Below, one piece after another: positions 1-12,069 of a DNA stretch of 64,000 bases. This stretch comes from Dermatemys mawii (Eukaryota > Chordata > Testudines > Dermatemydidae), in the NCBI GenBank assembly GCA_007922305.1, contig ML677334.1:17339853-17403852 (forward strand), written 5' to 3'. Every line of letters starts with the position of its first letter. The first letter of the stretch is position 1. Position numbers and translations under genes: made by a program. A model generated the notes under the pieces. The model did no database searches and was not told where the DNA came from. It was given only the letters and a program-made list of their open reading frames with translations.

Positions 1-560
1 TGGAGTAAGAGGGTGAGATATTTCCCAGTGAATGCCTTGCTGCTAAATGATGAACTAGCACTTGGCTGAGCCTTCAATGGTTAACACATTGTTAATGTAG
101 CCTCGCACTCTACAAGGCAGCACTAATGGAGGGAGGAGACACAATAGATGCATGACAGTGGTTGAAAACATTCCCTGAGAAAACTGAACGTGATGATGAC
201 CCCACACTATCCATCATATTTGCAAAAGATTGCAAGACAAAATCAAGCCATTAACAGAGCCTATCAAGCATAGTAAACTCCTATCGTTCAGCAGACCATC
301 TGTAAGAGAGCTATCCAAGACCAACTTGCAGCTCCCTTTTCTCAAAGCTTGCTAAACATGGGATGGCAACTTTTTCTTTCAACATGAGAATCATGTTGCA
401 GATTGAAAAACTACACCTTGCCAAAAAATCTGACCTTGTGTCTATTCTGGGTGGCAATTTATGCCATATTTTTTGATGGGACAGTTCTTATAAGCCTGTT
501 GAAACCTGTTGCTAGCAATGCACTCGACTGTGCCATTGAAAGCTTTTACATTTTATACCT
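1..560. other. intergenic, nothing recognised
   Basis: No coding frame with family resemblance and no clear repeat is seen. Short open frames here look like chance. The text around 60-180 resembles worn transposon sequence but I cannot name a family. Confidence 0.4.
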
Positions 561-564
561 CAAG

Positions 565-800
565 ACACAGAGGCATGGCCAGGCAGCTCTGTGCACTGCC
601 CTTTACACAGGCACCTCCCCTGCAGCTCCCATTGGCCGTAGTTCCTGGCTAACGGGAGCTCTGTGGGTGGTGCTAGGCAAGGGAGCAGCATGCGGAGCCC
701 TTTGGGTGCCACTACACATAGGAGCCAGAGGGGGACATGCCAACTGTTTCCCAGGAGTTGCACAGTGCAGAGGCCAGCATAGTGTTTTCCATCCCCACTG
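565..800. repeat. GC-richer repeat fragment, family uncertain
   Basis: A block richer in G and C than its surroundings includes a 'CAGCTCCCATTGGCC' segment (about 618-632) and 'GACATGCCA'-like text further on. This wording resembles interspersed DNA-transposon fragments of turtle genomes. No terminal repeats or target duplication could be placed. A 146-codon open frame crosses it (403-843) but has no domain resemblance and is probably chance. Confidence 0.3.
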
Positions 801-2647
801 TGTGGTGCTGCTGCTGACTGCTCTGGTCAGCATCCTCTTTTAACCGGTTGTTCTGGTAGAAAACCAAACACCTGGTCACTCTCACTTGCTATATACCTTC
901 TCATGAAATAGCTTCTTCACTTGGCCTAAGCAAATCAAAGGTGTCACCAGTGTTTCATGCCTCTTACTGGTTGCAGCACTGACTGCCTTTGCTGGAAGAG
1001 GAAAGAAGCCCTCATGGGAGACGTGCAAGGCATTTTGCAGAAGTGACCCCTGCTTTCATGGATTTGTCTGGTGCACCACAATCCATTGTTCGGTCATCTA
1101 TCCTCTGTGGGGGTGCTTTGCAGTGGTACTGTATGGCAGGAAAAGTAGCACAAACAGTGCTGATAAACCCTGCAAACAGTTCTTCACACAGAAGGGCAGA
1201 GCTGTGGAATTCCTCTGTAACAGAGTGCTTGGTGGTTCTTCTCGCAGGTCAGGTCCCCTCACCATCCCTCAGGGTGGGGGAACCTGACCGCAGACCATAC
1301 CCATTTGTCTATACTAGGTGATCACAACCCAGACCCCACTTCCTCACTGTTTTGTGGGGATGAGGGTGAGGAGGATGGAATATGCTGTTTGTGGGCCTCC
1401 TTATGTTTCTTTGGCTGGGGGATCAAAATGAAAGGCAATGAGCCCAGCAAAATGTGTGTGTGAGGGGTTGAGTCTATAGTGCTGCCAACAGCTCAGCCCT
1501 AGTGCAATGGGTTTGGAGAAATCCCTCTGACTGGGTCTCTGAGATGGGCACAGCCTGATTGTCTTACTCTGGGAGTCTGCTGTACTCTCATCAGAGTCAG
1601 GTGGTTTCATGACTAGGAGTTCCCTCCCCATCTTGGAGAGTCACTTCTGCAATCTGTTGCTTAGAGCAATCCTACTTCTCCACCCCACCCACTTCCCATG
1701 CTGACTGCAGCCTCCTGTCTATCCTATATGATTGACAGGCCTGTAGAGGTGGGGCTAGCCATGCCTCCTAGGCCTCGCTGGCCCCTGTGTTAATGGGGGC
1801 CTATACACCCTCCCACCGATCAAATTGATCTGGTTCAACACGGGCACAAACAATTAGTATTTGGAAAATGTAAGTAGAAAAAATTCATTTTAAGATAAAA
1901 ATGGCTGCCACAGACAACATGGCATGATCTGGGAATGGCCCTATATCTGAATCTTTATTAAGGTCTTGCTTTGAGATTCTGGGAAATGTTATGCTTTCAT
2001 CATAAAGCCCACAATTCCTTCATAAAGCTGATTATCTATTCAGAGTGTTCCTGGCTTGTTTTACAATGTAAACTGAAGTTTCTTTGTTGTGATCCAAGCA
2101 ATTAATCATCCTAATATCTTTACTTGCAAGAGAGGAGCTAGGCAGAGATAAATCAGACATGGAGCAAGCATGAATTTAAAAAAATACTCGAACTGTGTAA
2201 AACTCTAAAGATTAATCTTTCTCTCCCTTTCCTCAGCTAATGTTGTGGAAAGAACAATAACAGTAAATATCAAGCAGTGAGTTATAAAATGCTCTGCAAC
2301 TCTAATTATTCACATTCCATTCTTTGCATCATTCTCCTTCCTAGTCTGCTGTTTAATTCAACCTGTTCTGAATCATTCGTTAACATCATATTCGAGCTCA
2401 GTGGCTCATGACTTTTAGCAAATATTAATTCATTTTTCTTCAAAAATTGACTTGTTCAGCAGTTGCACTGCTCCATTGTTGTCTGGACTAGGGTATTTCA
2501 TTTAACCATTTAACAAAGCAATTAAGAGTGTTGCATTAACTGGAGCTGGAAAAGTTCATGGATCTTCTGACTGCTCAAAAACATTTTCAGCCTCCATTCA
2601 AAGCTGCTGCTAGCATCAGGTTTCAGGAGCTAATTGACACGAAGCTA
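801..2647. other. intergenic, nothing recognised
   Basis: Both strands were scanned for conserved protein motifs and terminal inverted repeats. Only short chance frames were found. Sequence after about 1850 is AT-rich and could include non-coding conserved DNA, but nothing here proves it. Confidence 0.4.
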
Positions 2648-2858
2648 CAGTTTAGGCCAGGTATACACTAGAAAGTGTTTGACAACATAGTTTATGCCAC
2701 TTGGAGAGCACAATAAGCTATATGCGCAAGAGCACATTTATGCAGGGGTATAACTCAATTTACATAGGGAGATTCTGCAAATACGCAAACAAAAAATAAT
2801 CACCCCCTAAACTGACATTGCTATACTGGCAAAGGTTTCTAGGGTAGACTCTGACCAT
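2648..2858. repeat. Harbinger-like MITE, degenerate
   Basis: The left end reads like 'AGGCCAGGTATACACTAG' and the right end is its rough inverse ('CTAGGGTAGACTC' near 2837-2850), giving imperfect terminal inverted repeats around ~210 bp of non-coding DNA. Ends containing 'TCTACACT' are shared by several other elements in this window (22774, 39147, 40620). Non-autonomous DNA transposon status is inferred from this architecture. The target duplication is unclear. Confidence 0.5.
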
Positions 2859-3295
2859 GAGAAAGGTCTCTATTTGGAAAATGCCCCATTATACACTATT
2901 TTGGGGGATGGTACTGGGAATAGTAGTACTGAAACAGAGCAGAGCAATCTCAGAGAGACAGGTCAAGCACAGACTGCTAATGTTCCTACCAATCCTATAA
3001 CTGAATAGTGCTTCATTGTAAACAACTGCATCCCTCCACTGCAGCATGGTAGCTCTTGGTCTGTCTGAAGCCCCGTGTGGCTTTTCTAAAGTGAGCTTTG
3101 TATAGCATTTGTGGCTTTTAAGTGAGCAGAAAAATCTTCTGTTTAAGTTCACATGCTTGTCATGTTTAAGTCAGGAGCTTTTTATTGTTAAAGAAACCTG
3201 GCCTGGTCTTGCAAGATGCTGAATGCCCTCAACATCTACTAGCACCGTGGGAGTTGAGGGCACTCAGTACATAAAAATAATAGCAACATCAGGGC
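2859..3295. other. intergenic, small repeat scrap
   Basis: No gene. Near 3248-3270 is 'GGGAGTTGAGGGCACTCAG', a phrase common in amniote interspersed repeats, but the fragment is too short to classify. Confidence 0.35.
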
Positions 3296-3618
3296 AAAAG
3301 GTCATCTAGTTCATCTACAACACACTGAGGCAGGTTTAAGTATACCTAGACCAGTCGTGAAAGGTGTTTGCCTAATCTGTTCTTAAAAACCTCAATGACC
3401 GGGATTCCACAACCTCCCTATGTTACCTATTCCAGAGTTGAAAGTGTTTGTCCTTGTATCTATTTAAATAATTCTAGCTGCAGATTTAAGTCCATTTCTT
3501 ACAGTAATCTCTGCCTCTCACAAGAGAAGGTTCATAAAATGAGACAGTTAAGGATGGCAAGGTGTGTTTCTCCTAGTGCTAATTTTTTTCCCCTTGTATT
3601 AAGGGAAGTACATGAGTC
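3296..3618 (-). repeat. CR1 LINE 3'-region fragment
   Basis: Read on the plus strand the text runs 'GGTCATCTAGTTCATC', then 'ACACTGAGGCAGG', then 'GGGATTCCACAACCTCCC'. This matches the reverse complement of the CR1 3' region as I know it from reptiles and birds. It is old (many differences, indels) and non-coding. An open frame at 3368-3622 lies inside it and is not a gene. Confidence 0.7.
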
Positions 3619-3934
3619 CTAATCTTTGTGATTTGGCTGTGGGATTTACCACATTTGCAGGAAGGGCTTTTGCCATTCATTTTGCCTACTCAGACTTCTG
3701 TATGGTTGGTGTGTATGTGTGTGGCAGTCACAACTCCACTCATGTTGCTGGGAGTTGCAGGACCTCAACATGTCTGAAAGTCTGGTCTAAAGAGTCTCAA
3801 GTTGGGGACCTAAAAACTGAATCACCCACAATCACACTCCAAATGTTTCAAAAAGTGGCTAAAGATAACAACACATCACTGAGAGGTAAGTATTACAATT
3901 AGAACAGCTCAAAATATTGACACCATATTTTTCT
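3619..3934. other. intergenic, nothing recognised
   Basis: No coding or repeat signature is seen between the CR1 and MIR fragments. Confidence 0.35.
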
Positions 3935-4065
3935 GTTGCTGTTATCCTTGTCTTACAGATAGCTTGCTCTAGGCAGCAAAGTGAGTCAGTAGTTGAGCCA
4001 GGATAAAAATATAGGGATTCTTGGTTCATATTGAATACTGGTACCACTACACTACCTCTTTCTTT
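3935..4065 (+). repeat. MIR-type SINE fragment
   Basis: The order 'TTATCCTTGTCTTACAGAT', then a segment like 'GGCAGCAAAGTGAGTCAG', then 'GAGCCAGGAT', then 'ACTGGTACCACTACACTACC' follows the 3' half of a MIR, with part of the centre missing. MIR elements are ancient tRNA-derived SINEs shared by amniotes. Confidence 0.55.
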
Positions 4066-4684
4066 ACATTGCCAACAACATTTATAATTGCTAGAGCAGG
4101 ACTTGAAATTGGAAGATAATTGTTTTTTTAATTTGTTACTTTTCCCCTTTATAATGATTCTTTAAGAGGGAATGATGATGGGGAAATCTTCCTTTGAGTA
4201 TAATCCCAGTCAATCCTAAAGTCTTCATTCTGGCGCAGGCTTTTGACATAAACCGTTTACAGGATAAGTTATCCTATCAGACATCTGTTCTGGAACTTTC
4301 AGGTACCAGATGAGTAGACTGGCTACTGTTGTTACATGCTAGCATCTGTATGAGACGATAGTACAGTACTGAAGAGAGAGTTCCAGTTTATTTTTTTTTA
4401 TTTGGTTTATTGTTTTCCACCTAACTCTCATGTGTTAATCAGCTGCTTGTACTTGAGAACTTGAAATCTTTGAGTCACTTGGGTTTAGTCATTGTCGGGG
4501 AATCAACAGAAGTTACAGTGATAGTGACATTGATGACCGTAATGATTTGTAAGTGTTTACTAGTACTGGAATTGGACGGATTTGTCAGAGCCAAAGTTTT
4601 GGAGTTAGAAACTGATGGCGGACTGAGTTATTCAAACATATACATTTTATTTTGCTGGTTGGGTGGGTGGGGGAGTGTATTGTG
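4066..4684. other. intergenic, nothing recognised
   Basis: AT-rich with a short T run near 4391-4398. No gene or named repeat seen. Confidence 0.35.
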
Positions 4685-4950
4685 GTAGTGCTTGGACCAC
4701 CAATTCTGGACATGGTCCCCATTGTGCGAGACACTATAAACCAAAACAGTCCCTACCTTGAGGAAATTCTAGTCCAAGACAAGAGACAACAGATAAGGGG
4801 AGCATATGGTAACAAATGAAACAATGCTGGTCAGCTGTTGTGTTTTGTAGTCATTGTGTTAAAGGAGAACTTTAAGGAGGGATTTGAAGGAGGACAACAA
4901 GGGAGCTTTGGGGACTTTTATAGAGCACTGCTCCTCTATTTGAGGCCCAG
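4685..4950 (+). repeat. old interspersed repeat, same family as 49810-50650
   Basis: It contains 'CCCCATTGTGCGAGACACTATAAAC', shortened and mutated relative to 'CCTATTGTGCTAGGTGCTG' at 49.87 kb, followed by 'AAGAGACAACAGAT', 'TGCTGGTCAGC' and 'AGGGATTTGAAGGAGGA'. The same ordered phrases occur in the second copy. This is a widespread amniote repeat, probably a LINE 3' end, but I cannot name the subfamily. Confidence 0.6.
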
Positions 4951-6152
4951 CCTGGGAGAAATCAAAAAAAGTGGTCGTTTGGGAAAGTAACAAGTGAAGG
5001 CTCAACTTCGTTGGGAAAGCTAAGGCTATCCCGCTTCAGCTTCTGTTTCTTCTGCCATTTATCCTAATGTAAATCTGTTTGTTCTTTATATATAATGTGG
5101 GAAAGCGTGGAAAGTCCAATAACCTTTAGACAGGCAGCCACCAGTTTATCCACAGAGTCTAAACCAAATCTGAAGTTCTGTCTTCAGTAGAAAGAATACA
5201 AACATGGATAATACAGCAAAGGAATGAGAGGATTTGGAAAGAGCGAGTGAAAGAATATAAGGAGATGACAGGATATGAAGTCATGTACATGTCGTTTAAA
5301 TGAGCTTGTCTACCAGACACTTCGTACAAGCTAAATTACATTGAGTTCCTTCCATTTCCTGTCCTCCACCATTTCTGCCTGCCCCTTCTCACTCACACTA
5401 ATTGGCTGGGAATGAGATGGACTATACGTTCCTGTCTGTTTATTATTTTCTTTTTTTTTCCCTGAGTGGGCCAGTGTCCCAATGGCAGATCTGTCTCTCT
5501 AACACCCATCTGCTAAAATCCTCACTTACTCACACAAGGTTTTTCATATTCCAGCAGTATCATTTGTGTACCATTCACTAAACTTAGAGATAACTTAAAT
5601 AGAGAAATCAATTTGGCTGATCTAGAAATGTAATTTTATGCTAATAGGATTAGTCTGAATGGAGAACTCCCTCAGCTTTGCATAGTTTACTAGCTATATA
5701 TATTTAAGAATAATTTTAAATTAAAAACCTCAACAGGGAACGCATTCCTCTTTGTACTAGTGAAGAGAATTCGTGATGTGAGAAAGGACTTCGAGATATG
5801 ACCAATAATTTATTGCTCTGCCATTTAAGATAAAGCATTTCTTGCCTGTTCCTTTAGGAACAGGCAGTCAGCGGCATTGAATAATCTTTTTGATGTAAGC
5901 AGTGTCAGGAATGAGATATATTCTGACATCTGGTGGCAAACTATGGGAATTGCAGTGAGTTTTGGAAAATAACTTTGGGGCTGATCAATTTGCATAGACA
6001 CACCCACTGCGCCTAGCCTGAGCCAACAGCAGCCCACATGGCCACTTCGGCTGATGTGGGAGCCCCAGTTTCTATGTTATTGGGGCAGGAAATATAAAGT
6101 GATGTTACCCTGATCATGTGAATGAAGGACTATGGACATGTACTTGGCCCTT
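4951..6152. other. intergenic, nothing recognised
   Basis: No gene. AT-rich in 5580-5730. A T run sits at about 5450-5460. Short open frames (for example 5825-6037 minus) show no domain. Confidence 0.35.
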
Positions 6153-7358
6153 GTTATGATGGAGGGACTCGCCATCATCATCTAGGGTGAGTAGCACTCA
6201 CTGGGCAAGGGCCATGTGTTTCAGAACACTCTGAGATTGAGAGAGGCCATGGGCAGGTCTCTATACCTTTTGGTGAGGGACTTGTTTAAGCCCCCCCCCC
6301 CCATTGCACCTTGCCTTTCTCCACTGTGGAATGTTAGAGCTAATTTTGATTCCCTGAGGAGTCTTGGTTCAGCCTGCTAAGCTGAATTCACTTTGAGTTT
6401 GCTGGTGTACCTGTGCCAAGGTGCTGACTCCCCCCCCCCGCCGCTAAGAGCTGAAATCACTTAAAAGCTGAAGCCACTGAGCACTGTGTTAAGTGGGGAC
6501 GGGCCTAAAGGCATGTTGGTGGTACCAAGCAATTTGTGCAGCTAGCAGAGCAAAGCAGCGGACTCAGCCGAGTGGTTCCTGGGTGCAGTTTGTGCGACTG
6601 GCAGCGGACTCAGCCGAGTGGTTCCTGGGTGCAGTTCATGTGGCTGGCGGAGTGGCTGGCACAGCAGAGCAGTCCGTGTATCGACTAGTGGAGCCGTTTG
6701 TGCTGCGGACGGAGTGACTGGCACCACAGAGCTGTCCGTGTGTTGGCTAGCAGGACGGCTAGCGGAGTGACTGGCGCTGCAGAGCAGTCCGAGTGTCGGC
6801 GAGCAGAGCAGAGCGGATTGCGGTGAGGGCTGCAGCGGAACCCCACAGAGAGGCGGCGCAGTCGGCCTCGGACCACGTAAGGTGCCCCGTGCCCTACCCT
6901 CCATTTCCACCCAGGCTGGGAGGTAAGACTCTGCCAATTGACTTTTGAACTCTGCACTGACCCAGAACAGAGACTCTTGGGCTGCTGGACTTTGGGACTA
7001 TTGAGTGACTTTTTGGGGTTGTGGAACTCAAGAGCCAAAGGGAAGGCCATGGCCTATTTGCTGGGAGTGGGGCTTCTGGTTCATGTTTTGGTTTATTAAC
7101 CTTGTTTGTGGTGTTTCCCCAATATAATGCCACATTGTTTCTCCCTGTTATTTAAAGGCTTTGGTACACACAGACTCTGTGCTTGCGAGAGGGGAAGTAT
7201 TGTCTCTTACAGACGCCCAGAGGGGTGGTATATGGTTGTCCCGGGTCACTGGGTGGGGGCTCGAGCCAGTTTTTGTATTGTGCTATTGGAATGGAACCCC
7301 TGGATACTGAACCCGGCCCTTGTTGCTGCCAACTCTGATGGGCAGAAGGGTTACAATT
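6153..7358 (+). repeat. LTR-like element (probable solo LTR)
   Basis: The block starts 'TGTTATGATGGAGGGACTC' and ends 'GATGGGCAGAAGGGTTACA', giving TG...CA ends about 1.2 kb apart. Inside are a 36-bp tandem repeat (6555-6636), a run of related GC-rich units to ~6830, and a tail with 'AGACTCTGTGCTTGCGAGAG', 'GTCACTGGGTGGGGGCTCGAG' and 'GGATACTGAACCCGG'. The tail matches a repeat I recall from turtle genomes. No coding region and no convincing target-site duplication are seen, so the outer limits are approximate. Several overlapping open frames (6493-7133) are by-products of the GC-rich repeats. Confidence 0.5.
6555..6636 (+). repeat. 36-bp tandem repeat inside the LTR-like element
   Basis: Positions 6555-6590 and 6601-6636 are identical over 36 bp (beginning 'GCAGCGGACTCAGCC'), with a 10-bp spacer. 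Weaker copies of 'GGAGTGACTGGC...CAGAGC.GTCCG' follow at about 6650-6800, so this is a decaying tandem array. Confidence 0.85.
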
Positions 7359-10300
7359 AAATTGTTGCTCTCACCTGGAGGACAACTTTTCCTGGCTGAA
7401 AAATTTGTTTATAAACTCTCTGCCAATTTATAAAGCAAAACAAAAAACTATACAGTTGTTGGAGAACATTCTGATTTCTCATTCCATCACTTCATGATTG
7501 AGAGCTGGTTTAGGCGGGCAACTATTGAAGAAAAAGTCAGGCTGAGGGGACCTGCTCTTCGGAACTCTGTTACAAATAGAGAACTTTTCTGTCTTCTACT
7601 TACCTATCCCAGTGTTCTAGCAAGGGATGAACACTGAATCAGAGCTGTGTTGGGAGGTGATTAGTACTATTTTAAGCCCAGGGAAGCTGTGTGTGTGTTT
7701 AAAAGAAATAAAATATATTAAGAAAACCAGGTTTGCTGGGGCCTAAAGCTAATTACTTTACTGTAGGCCTTAGGACAGGGAGGATGGTAAGGCTTTTGAA
7801 GAGCCCCAATGAGCCATTGCCAGCAAAACACTGCTATCCTCTGCTTGCTGCAGCACACTTCATGCCAAATGTATTTCTGATGCAAATATATTCAGCTTGG
7901 GTGATGCCATCTTTATCCCAGCAGGAGCAATCTGAGGATAATTTCTAATAGCTCTGCCAATGAAAGGGTTCTCACAGAAATTAACTCAATAGCAGCATCT
8001 CCGCTAGAGCAGGAATTACTTCCCAAATAATTATTCGGGGAAATGTGTGGTGGTGGTATTAAAGCATGGCGAGCTTATATTTAACATTTTATTTTTTATC
8101 CAAATGTTATAGAAGTCTAACCCAGCAGCAACCAGAGCCTGCGGCCCAGGGCCCTGCCTTCCAAAATGGAGGATGATCTTTGGTCCATGCATAACTATAG
8201 CTCCCCTGTACAATACATAAGAGGGAATTGTTACCTCTGCATGCAATCAAGTACTAGATTAATGAGTAGCTACTAGATGAAATCTGTTTGTTTTCTAAGG
8301 CCTGGTCTAGGAGGCTTTTTCACTAGAAACTTCCCACCACTTCTACCAGGTGTTGAGCACCAGTAGGGTGGTAGCAATAGCATAGACAAATGGAATTTGC
8401 TTTTAAGAAGCAAGTCTATTTGCCATATTTTTAAGTATGCCTTTACACACACTTTTCTAACCTCCACCTCTCCAGTGACCAAAGGATCACTTCTGAGTTA
8501 GTTTTAGCATCTTAAACCTTTTGGGTAACTCTAATTTTAGGTTTTATTAGTTCAGGTTTTCTTCAAACATTATGTATTAAAGGCCAGATCCCCTGTTGGT
8601 ATGAACTATTGTAGCTCTAATAACTTTAGTGGAACTATCCTGACTGATGCTAGCTGAAGATCTGGTCTTTAAGAGCTCACTGCTATGAACCTACCTGTAA
8701 ACAGGAGAAAACCAGAGATGACAAAAATCACTGAATGCTTACTGGATGCCGAGGAAAGAAGCTGGTTACTTTTAATTTGGATGCTGCTATAGCAACACTG
8801 TCAATGCTGCAGTGAAAGAAAGCTCTAATAAGTTGCCCCCCCCCCCGCACCCCAGTTAGACGCTGACTAACCATCATAAAGCAATATCTTTTCTGAGGCC
8901 TGTTGAGAAAAATAGCCTACATCTTGTTTACTATCCCAGGAGTTAAGATTGTTTTGGAGAAGCTAAAGGAAGCAAAACAAATGAGCTCTTGATATAAGGC
9001 AACTCAAAACAAGTGTTAATGTAGTACCCAGAGAGATGAAAATTAGGATATGGTTTAAAAGGAGGAGTGTATGTCTTCACGTTAGCTATTTGAATCAGAT
9101 TTCAGAGAAAGAATGAAATTGAAAAATGCCAGGAGATAGTATTGTAAAAACTTACATCCATGGTTACATGAATTTTTCACAAAAGACTGATTTCTAGTCA
9201 TTTTAAAATATTTTCATTTATATGGTGTTTTTATGACCCTGGGGGTAACTCTGCGAGTTGCTTGTGTATTGGTGATTTTATTTGTTCAGTGATTCTAGTG
9301 TTTTGGGGAAGCAACTTGAAGATAGACTGAAGACTACTAATGATGAAAATATTAGTATTTTTTTCCCAGCTGAGGAAAGAGAACGATTGTAGTTCTAGTA
9401 TATTGGTAACTAAAGGGCAATCACAATTTCAGTCAAAGATATTTTCTATTTAGTATGGTGGACATTTACTTTTGTTTTCAACTCTTGCTATTTATTGAAC
9501 AAATATTTTACTCTTGCTTGAAATTCTCTCTGAATCGTGGTCACAGAATCAACATTAGAACTATAAAGGAGTCAAAATGCTGAGTGGGAAAGAGTGGTGG
9601 GAAATGGAATACAATTTGAGCAGGTTAGGGAGGACTGGTTCTGTTACAATATTCACATTAAAAAGTAGAGAGCGGAAACTCAGATTACCATAAAACTATG
9701 GTTTCTGGAGAGATTTCCTCCAGAATGGCTCCAATAACACTAGTGCACTGACATGAACAGAATCCTAATAAAAAGTACATTGTATGTTGCTTCTGTACTC
9801 CATCAGCCCCAACTTCTGCAGGAACAGAATTAGGCAAGTAGGTTACTACAGACATGCATTTTCTCAATCTGACCCCAGATTAACATATTGGTCACAGATA
9901 CATAATGTGTGGAAATTTTCAAAAATAGGCCGATGAAAAAACAATATATTTTTAAAGAAATACCCTCGGACCTACAAAACAAGAAGGAACAATATTTTTA
10001 TTCACTACTATAACTATCACCACAAAGAAATGCATCATTTTACTGCTGCTCAAAAGAATATAAAACAAAATGTGGATTTAGTCCACTTGCCATCTCCCAC
10101 CAAATAGAGACCAGGATAACTGCTTAGACATTCCTAAAATCATTTTAGGAGTATGCTGGACTGTAGCTAATGAGCTACCTGTAAGACTTAAGATACTATG
10201 TGTTTTATGTGCATACTTGTATAAATATGAAAAATGTCACCCTGCCATCTAAATTGAATCGATAAAAAATGCATAATAATCCTATATCAGATATCCACAT

Positions 10301-11826
10301 ATACATACCTATATACAAATATTCTACAATTTCTTGCAAACTTCAGTATTACACAAAGTATTGTTCAAGTATATAACAACAATTCTTGTATCAGATATTC
10401 CAGAACTTCTATTGACTTCAGTAGGATTTAGATTAAACCCAAAGATCTAACCTACATAGAGTACCACACATAAAGCATACATGTATATTTACCTGTGTAC
10501 TGAATTATAGGTATCCTTAGGAAAATGAAGATAAACTACCAATCTGCCCTTTAATTTTTTTTAATTGAAATGGATACATTTAAAGAAAAAACAGAGTTCA
10601 GATTACAGCAAGTTCACTAACAAGTTTTAAAAGTATATGAGAATTTCCAAAAAACCACATTTAAATAACTTAATATCCATGAAAATGAGAGAAATACACA
10701 GAAAATGTTTAAGTAATAATCCTTTTATATGCTTTGACTTTCTCAGTCAGCTTTTGTAGTACAATTATAAACTCTTCCCTGAAAATCCAGATATAGTATA
10801 TGTCTACAACTCTACTGTGATGATTTAATAGAACTCAAGCAAAATTGTAAGGCACCACTTTCCTTTGGCTTGCAATTCATGCTGAATGTTTGCCCACTAA
10901 TTTTTATATTGTAAATATTTGTAAATTTTGTCACATCTCATGATGGCCAATCTCTTTGCCACAACTGGATTCAGTTTAATAGATCTGTAGTTATTTGAGT
11001 CCTTTATCCCATCTTTAAATTTTCAGCCAACTGTCATTTATTTATTTTTTGGCACTTCATCTAGTGTTCAGATGTTAAAAGTACTTCTTGTAGGCTTTAC
11101 TTCAGTCCCCTTTAATAGTTATTGCCTTGTTTACTGCCAGGTGCAAGAACTATGACTTCATGAGGAGGAAGGTTCACGTTTGCCTTCCATATGGGATATA
11201 CACAACCTAGTCTTATGTGGGGGTGCTCCCTCAGTTCAAGATTTCATAGAAGGAGCTGCATAGGATGGATGGTGGTTGGAAAGCAACTTCTGAGAAGTTA
11301 TCGGCCAATGAGTATATGTATGTATTTCAGATTGCTGAAACAGCATAATATTTCACTCTAAATTCTTGGGGGAAAGCTGGTACATAGTCCCTGCTGAATA
11401 TTAAATGTTGGAGTTTGGCACTGATGTGCTTGGAACATCACCTCCATCTAATAAATTCTACAGCAGTTCCTCTCTGATACAAGGGGGTAACTGTGTGTGT
11501 ATATTCAGTAATACACAGTTTTTTTTCTTTGAGAGCCAGAACAGGCTATCACACAGGTCAAGATAATACATATATTGCAAGCGGCTGTTTATACTTATCT
11601 GAATTAGATTACAAGGCTTTCAAAGCGAGTCCCTGATGATTAAGCGTGTGTATGTATACCACTTAATAATGTATCCTGGAGACTGACTGGGGCCTTCAAA
11701 AGCTACTAATACAGAAATTCATAATGTTTTGTAGAAATTAACAGAATAGTGTGAATTACTTGGAGAATGATTACCTGACAAAGGAAGAACAAGATCCAAT
11801 TGCTGTACAATTTAATCTAGTATAAT
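7359..11826. other. intergenic, largely featureless
   Basis: No gene. A possible MITE end ('AAGGCCTGGTCTAGGAGGC') lies near 8297-8315 but no partner end was found. An 11-base C run is at 8836-8846. From about 9000 to 11800 the DNA is AT-rich and shows no recognisable element. Confidence 0.35.
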
Positions 11827-12069
11827 TTAGATTGGAAATACGGTGCAATTTTTTTAATGATGAGGGTAATTAACCATTTAAACAATTTACCAAGGGTTGT
11901 AGTGGATCTTCCATCACTGGTTATTTTAAAATCAAGATTGGATTTTTTTTTCTAGACAATATGCTCTAGTTCAACAAGAATTCATTCAGGGAAATTCTAT
12001 GACCTGTGTTATAAAGGAGGTCAGACTAGATGATCACAATGGTCCCTTCTGACCCTGGAATCTATGAAT
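11827..12069 (+). repeat. CR1 LINE 3' end
   Basis: The sequence includes 'GATGAGGGTAATTAACCATT', 'CAATTTACCAAGGGTTGTAG', 'CCATCACTGG', 'GGTCAGACTAGATGATCACA' and ends in 'GAATCTATGAATC'. This is the diagnostic 3' end of CR1 with the short terminal repeat typical of the clade. It is 5'-truncated, the usual result of incomplete target-primed reverse transcription. Confidence 0.88.

Noticed and set aside
403..843. 146-codon plus-strand frame with a hydrophobic start
   Set aside because: Opposing frames overlap it, the second half is in a GC-rich repeat-like block, and no family resemblance or splice context was seen.
6493..7133. Overlapping plus and minus frames of 74-131 codons
   Set aside because: They are generated by tandem GC-rich repeats of an LTR-like element.
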